From positions 1 to 20,983 of the forward strand of contig JAOXNS010333189.1 in NCBI GenBank assembly GCA_028571305.1: a stretch of DNA of 20,983 nt. The letters run 5' to 3'. Numbering within the stretch: the first letter of the stretch is position 1; each line of letters opens with the position of its first letter. The notes beneath the pieces are model-generated. The model searched no databases, was not told where the DNA came from, and saw only the letters and a program-made list of their open reading frames with translations. The DNA comes from Magicicada cassinii (lineage: Eukaryota > Arthropoda > Insecta > Hemiptera > Cicadidae). This document shows positions 17,411-20,983 of this stretch, in pieces. The translations under genes were made by a program, and so were the position numbers.

Positions 17411-17608
17411 CTCTTCTGGCTACCGGAAAGCGACTATGCCAGGAATTGAAACATAACTCCTTTCTGAGGTGTCTAGTAAGTCTTGTTCCTCGTTTTGAGA
17501 TGCTACCGAATGGACTGTTGATAAGAGAAAATTACGTATGGCACTGTATAAATTATCAACGGGCAATTTTGTAGTTGTCCGAAGAAGACTGGAAGTTCGG
17601 AACTGATA
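17411..17608 (+). repeat. 182-bp dispersed repeat, copy 2
   Basis: The ungapped partner of 16097-16278, 1314 bp downstream in the same orientation. Beyond 17592 only GGAACTGA is shared again. The upstream flank differs from copy 1, so the left edge is sharp at CTCTTCTGG. Confidence 0.9.
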
Positions 17609-17794
17609 TTATTGGCCATGGAATGTGTTGGCGTCAATAGCAAATGAAAATATTCTAGCGTCGCCAAGATTATATAAAAATATAACAGGCTAAGTAGGGC
17701 TGTGTACCGTAGGCCTATATGCTAGTAGACACAGTATATAGCCTAAGGGTAGTAAAATCACGAGTGATGGGCGCTGTTCCAGGGAGACATCAAA

Positions 17795-18190
17795 TATAAA
17801 TAAACGTGCACTCTATAAGAGGTAAACTCTGTTCACTCACGAAGAATGCCATCTTAAAGATGAGTAAGAAATTGTTAAAGGGTTCTGTTTGGAGCGTTGG
17901 TTTGTATGGACCATACGAAAGGGAAAACAAAAGACTTCTACGTTTACAAATATGGTGCTATTGAAGGTTGATGACGATAGGTTGGAGGGAACAACCTACG
18001 AGTGATGAGATTTTTCGGAGAATCCAAGAGAACAGAAGCTTCTTTAAGTATTACCAATATTTTAAAAGGTCAAGACCCTTGCTAATAGGGCACACATTTC
18101 GGTCCTTTCAATTCATAAAGTGAATAGTTGAAGAGAAATAGGTAGACAAAATTTACAGGCATTGCACAGAGAAGGGCATTGAAAATGTTT
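17795..18190 (+). mobile_element. LINE C-terminal region, decayed
   Basis: The plus strand reads KKLLKGSVWSVGLYG (17868-17912), then RENKRLLRLQIWCY (17920-17961), then after a shift TSDEIFRRIQENRSFFKYYQ (about 17998-18057) and RSRPLLIGHTF (18070-18102). This parallels LRKKLVK-YVWSV-LYGSETWTLRK, RRLEAFEMWCWRRM, NEEVLRRI-E-R--LK and W-GHILRR of the same LINE class as at 2100-2752. An earlier TLFTHEECHLK segment (17828-17860) parallels ALFTSKM-LNLR. At least two frameshifts and a large lesion in the YGSETW box are present. The 3' tail is not identifiable. Confidence 0.7.
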
Positions 18191-18277
18191 CAATAAATCT
18201 AAAAAATATATATATTTATTTTCATTCACCAATCAATGAATTCATTCTTCATTTACCAATGTACAGATTATAAGTTA

Positions 18278-18478
18278 CAGCTGCAGCAATTAGCCTGTGC
18301 GCGCGGCTACAATCGTACTACTCACTCTGAAAACATAAATCGTGGCGAGTCACTCCAGCGTTCGCGACCATTTCTCGCCGCATGAGTCATCCAATGTTTG
18401 TAGAAAAGGCGCCCCTCTCCACCCCCCGAACGTTGCAGGCGCTTAAGCTCCGCGCGCACAGGCTAGTGGCGGGAGCTG
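18278..18478. mobile_element. 201-bp MITE with TA target duplication
   Basis: The two 29-bp ends (18278-18306 and 18450-18478) are inverted repeats matching at 25 of 29 positions, including 16 perfect bases TAGCCTGTGCGCGCGG. They begin CAGCT and are flanked by TA at 18276-18277 and 18479-18480. TA duplication and CAG ends suggest a Tc1/mariner or pogo-related non-autonomous element. The interior is non-coding and GC-rich. I know of no named family with these ends. Confidence 0.75.
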
Positions 18479-19168
18479 TACTTCTTTCAAAGGCCACTTT
18501 TTGTTAAATCCAACGACTCGCAAGTGTTTAATTTTTGTTTCCTGTCAAGAAATTTCAGTAGTTTGAACATAGTCACAGTTGAAAGAAAATCCCTACCCTT
18601 TCCACACTTAGGAATTTGAGCCTTCAAATTTCACAACTGTGGGAAAACCCCCAACACCTGGCATCTCTGCACATCAGTTCTGTCAGGGACGGAAAAACTG
18701 GTTGCGTCAACCATTCTAAGGGTCATATAAAACAGCCGAACTACTGGGGGAGAAAATAACGAAACACGAAACCGGTAGAAAACAATTGTGTGTGCTTGCG
18801 CTCGTGAGTGCGCGTGCGCGCTATCTACTTTACTCTATGTAAACAAAACAAAGGGCTCTCTTTTACCGAGTGGTGTTGACACCACGAAATATGTAGTAAA
18901 TTTGTGATTAGTGTAAATCCACAACGTAGCCACACAACTCGCTGCGCTGCTGGCATCGATTATTATCTGAGATTAATTTTGAAATTTATGTGCATGTCAC
19001 TGTGCAGGGAGAGTGTCTGACTGCGTCCGTCCCGTCATTTACATATAAACTGTAGCGCAGTGCAGGCAGCCGTGATGTAACCTTTGACCTGATGATGAAG
19101 CAACAACCTTGCCAGTGACCTTCGCTGCTACTTAACTCTCTCCCGGCGTTGCAGCGGCGTGGTCATTC
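18479..19168. other. CpG-containing region with a TATA-like site, no gene seen
   Basis: Richer in C, G and CpG than most of the window. TATAAAA lies at 18726-18732, and an alternating GTGCGCG stretch lies near 18810-18822. No start codon with a meaningful frame follows. A host promoter or 5' exon is possible but not supported. Confidence 0.3.
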
Positions 19169-19198
19169 ACCCCCCCCCCCTTATGACAACTGATAGAC

Positions 19199-19230
<32 letters not shown>
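19169..19230 (+). repeat. Poly(C)11 and (GT)n microsatellites
   Basis: Eleven C at 19170-19180 and about 29 bp of GT at 19202-19230, separated by about 20 bp. Confidence 0.95.
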
Positions 19231-19232
<2 letters not shown>

Positions 19233-19482
19233 GCCAATAAAGCAGAGATTAGTATAAACCGCCTGACAAGTATCTGTTGCATAATGAGCGTCACTTAGGA
19301 ATCGTGTCGGGTACACGCGCGAAGTTTCATGACGAGCGATGAGTAAACTTTTTGAATAATTAAACAAAGGTACAACAAACAGTACTTTTCTATTGCCGGG
19401 ATATTGTACTGATGTTACCTGCGGTCAGATGTCGAATGAGCGCAACCCGTTCTCAGTTTGGTAGTCGTCTCTCTGTCTATCC

Positions 19483-19512
19483 ATCTGTTTCGGATATGTT
19501 TCCGAAACAGAT
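19483..19512. repeat. Perfect 11-bp hairpin
   Basis: ATCTGTTTCGG (19483-19493) and CCGAAACAGAT (19502-19512) are perfect reverse complements around an 8-base loop ATATGTTT. It follows a CTCTCTGTCTATCC stretch. The A/T-flanked stem is not followed by a T-run, so it is not a terminator in the bacterial sense. Confidence 0.95.
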
Positions 19513-19759
19513 AACTTTTGAAATCACCTACCCATTTTTGTGAAATTTAACACTGCGTGTTCATAGTTTTACCTCACTGTTTTAGAGATTGATAACCTCT
19601 CCTGCCTCATAAAAAGTAAGCTGACGGGAGGCAAAAATATAATGGATGAAAATTAAGAAAAAAAATGTCAAAAGCTGTGTGTAATAATATGCTCAAGTAA
19701 AATGTAACCAAAATTTTAAAATAGTGCTCAGTTTTGAAATTTATTGATTGGGATAGTAA

Positions 19760-20212
19760 GCTAACAAAGTTTAGACACATCTGTGGAACGATTCATAGGT
19801 ACCTGAAAAATAAAACTCGGTAGGATACCCGAATGAAATTTTATAAAACTGTGGCTGTCCCCACATTCTTGTATGATAGTTAGACATGGACTCGTGGTAA
19901 AAGGGACGTGCAGAGGTTCAGGCAGTCGAAATGAAATTTTTAAGAGGGACGCAAGGTTGTTCTTTCTTGGATCGGAGAAGGAACGAGGATATTAGACGCG
20001 ATTTAAACATTGTATCGTTGCACCAGAAGATTGAAGACCACAGAAGGAGATGGTGTGAACACTTGAATCGCATGCCTGATATCCGTCTATCTTTGGCTGC
20101 CTTGGGTTATCATCATACTGGGAAGAGAGATGTCGGTAGACCGAGTAGGAGATGGATTCCGGAACAGGTCTAAGGCCTAGTCCTTGGAGTGGTGGTGATG
20201 ATGATGATGAAT
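19760..20212 (+). mobile_element. LINE 3' end with (GAT)n tail
   Basis: The plus strand encodes KFRHICGTIHRYLKNKTR (19769-19821), then DTRMKFYKTVAVPTFLY (19826-19876). After a shift comes a 19931-20173 open frame containing MKFLRGTQGCSFLDRRRNED, IRRDLNIVSLHQKIEDHRRR, CEHLNRMPDIR and GKRDVGRPSRRW. This is the standard ending of a widespread insect LINE: LKFYK-MAVPTLLYGSETW, then MRFLR--GC---D--RNEDIR-ELNI--L--KI-DYR--W--H--RMP, then GKRDVGRP-KRW. The element ends with GGTGATGATGATGATGA. It is 5'-truncated before the RT palm, with the YGSETW box damaged (stop after Y and D-S). Confidence 0.85.
20192..20212 (+). repeat. (GAT)n LINE tail
   Basis: Four to five GAT or TGA units immediately after the LINE coding end, the template-derived tail of that element. 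Confidence 0.8.
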
Positions 20213-20983
20213 TTTTGAAGATTTAAAAATTAACATTTCTACGGTCGCTCTTACTCCTTCTAACTAATGTTCTGAGCCGCTACTGTGAAGTCTTATCAGT
20301 TGAAAGTTAGAATGCAAAATGAAAATCAATGTGTGTCCATTAGAAATTAGAACTTAGGAAGCCGTTGATACCAAGTATCTTACTTGTATTAACAAAACAA
20401 TTTTATACTCGATATCAAGTCTCTTGATTTCACGAAGTTACTGTTTAATAGTTTAATATTCTTAAAAACAGAACCGAATAGCAAATGCTGTAAAACTGAA
20501 ACGTACACTATTGCTTGTCAGTAACAATAAGTAAGGAACGCACTTTGTACTGTTCAGCCGGGAACATTTTTACCATTCACACTGATAACAATAGATAACG
20601 CTGACGATGTGGTACTACATTGTATTATGTAAATTCCACGTATCGCTTTATTACATATGTAATTTCAAATACATACTGTATTTCCAGATGTGTCATTGTA
20701 ATTACGACGACTTGTGTGGGAGATAGGTTATATTAACATTAACTATGTAAATATTTGCTGACCTGTGTGACGGAAGTGTTAATGATAATCAAACATCAAT
20801 ATTTTGTCACGTTGAAAATCGAATTGTTGACTTTATTTTCGTCTCCACGGTACGCTTGACAAACCTGTGTACATGGCAGAGGCTAGTCATAAATCAAAAA
20901 TATCGGTATTGAGAACCATACATGACTACCATGTTCTAAGATTTATATTTAAAATCATTTTGGAAATGAAATATTTCCATAGA
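20213..20983. other. AT-rich sequence to window end, nothing recognised
   Basis: No open frame over 60 codons with a motif, no repeat visible by eye and no RNA signature. Confidence 0.5.

Noticed and set aside
18726-18732. TATAAAA as a proven promoter
   Set aside because: There is no initiator at suitable spacing and no gene downstream; kept only as part of a tentative finding.

Overview
The window looks like an AT-rich, gene-poor stretch of an insect nuclear genome. Three things suggest this: a degenerate tract of the arthropod telomere pentamer TTAGG; many decayed non-LTR retrotransposon (LINE) pieces whose protein motifs (FADDQVIIAED, WSVALYGSETW, GHVERMPDNRW, KRDVGRP) match families I know from large hemimetabolous insect genomes such as cockroaches, termites and stick insects; and abundant microsatellites. 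The order is an inference and I am not certain of it. I found no host protein-coding gene, no functional tRNA or rRNA gene and no CRISPR. The longest open frames all belong to transposable elements or are unsupported by any motif.

Layout. 1-655 holds two joined LINE fragments on the minus strand. 816-1267 is a solo LTR with a perfect ATAT target-site duplication. 1690-2752 is a possible retroposon tail, a 150-bp GAA-rich tract and a minus-strand LINE. 2842-3600 is a 380-bp tandem duplication. 3880-4499 is a second, inverted copy of the same LTR with an internal triplication. 4727-5622 is an internally deleted Tigger/pogo DNA transposon. 6093-7361 is the best-preserved LINE, a 5'-truncated copy retaining all core reverse-transcriptase motifs.

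8290-9540 has a highly decayed LINE and the transposase C-terminal end of a hAT element. 9988-10476 is an array of three 163-bp units. 10680-10815 resembles a Penelope-like terminal repeat. 12455-13920 carries three further LINE scraps. 15003-15449 has several simple repeats. 15799-15960 is a tRNA-derived SINE. 16097-17608 contains a 182-bp ungapped direct repeat flanking a TTAGG tract and a small GGTC...GACC repeat cluster. 17795-18190 is a LINE piece, 18278-18478 a 201-bp MITE with a TA target duplication, and 19760-20212 a LINE 3' end with a GAT tail.

The parts do not form a working pathway. The window is a palimpsest of insertions: LINEs of several lineages (many reduced to their 3' ends, as 5' truncation during target-primed reverse transcription predicts), two copies of one LTR family, and at least three DNA-transposon types. 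I saw no convincing new biological system. The most useful leads are the ungapped 182-bp repeat, the 163-bp array, the TTAGG/GGTC-GACC block, the new-looking MITE and the 11-bp perfect hairpin near 19500.
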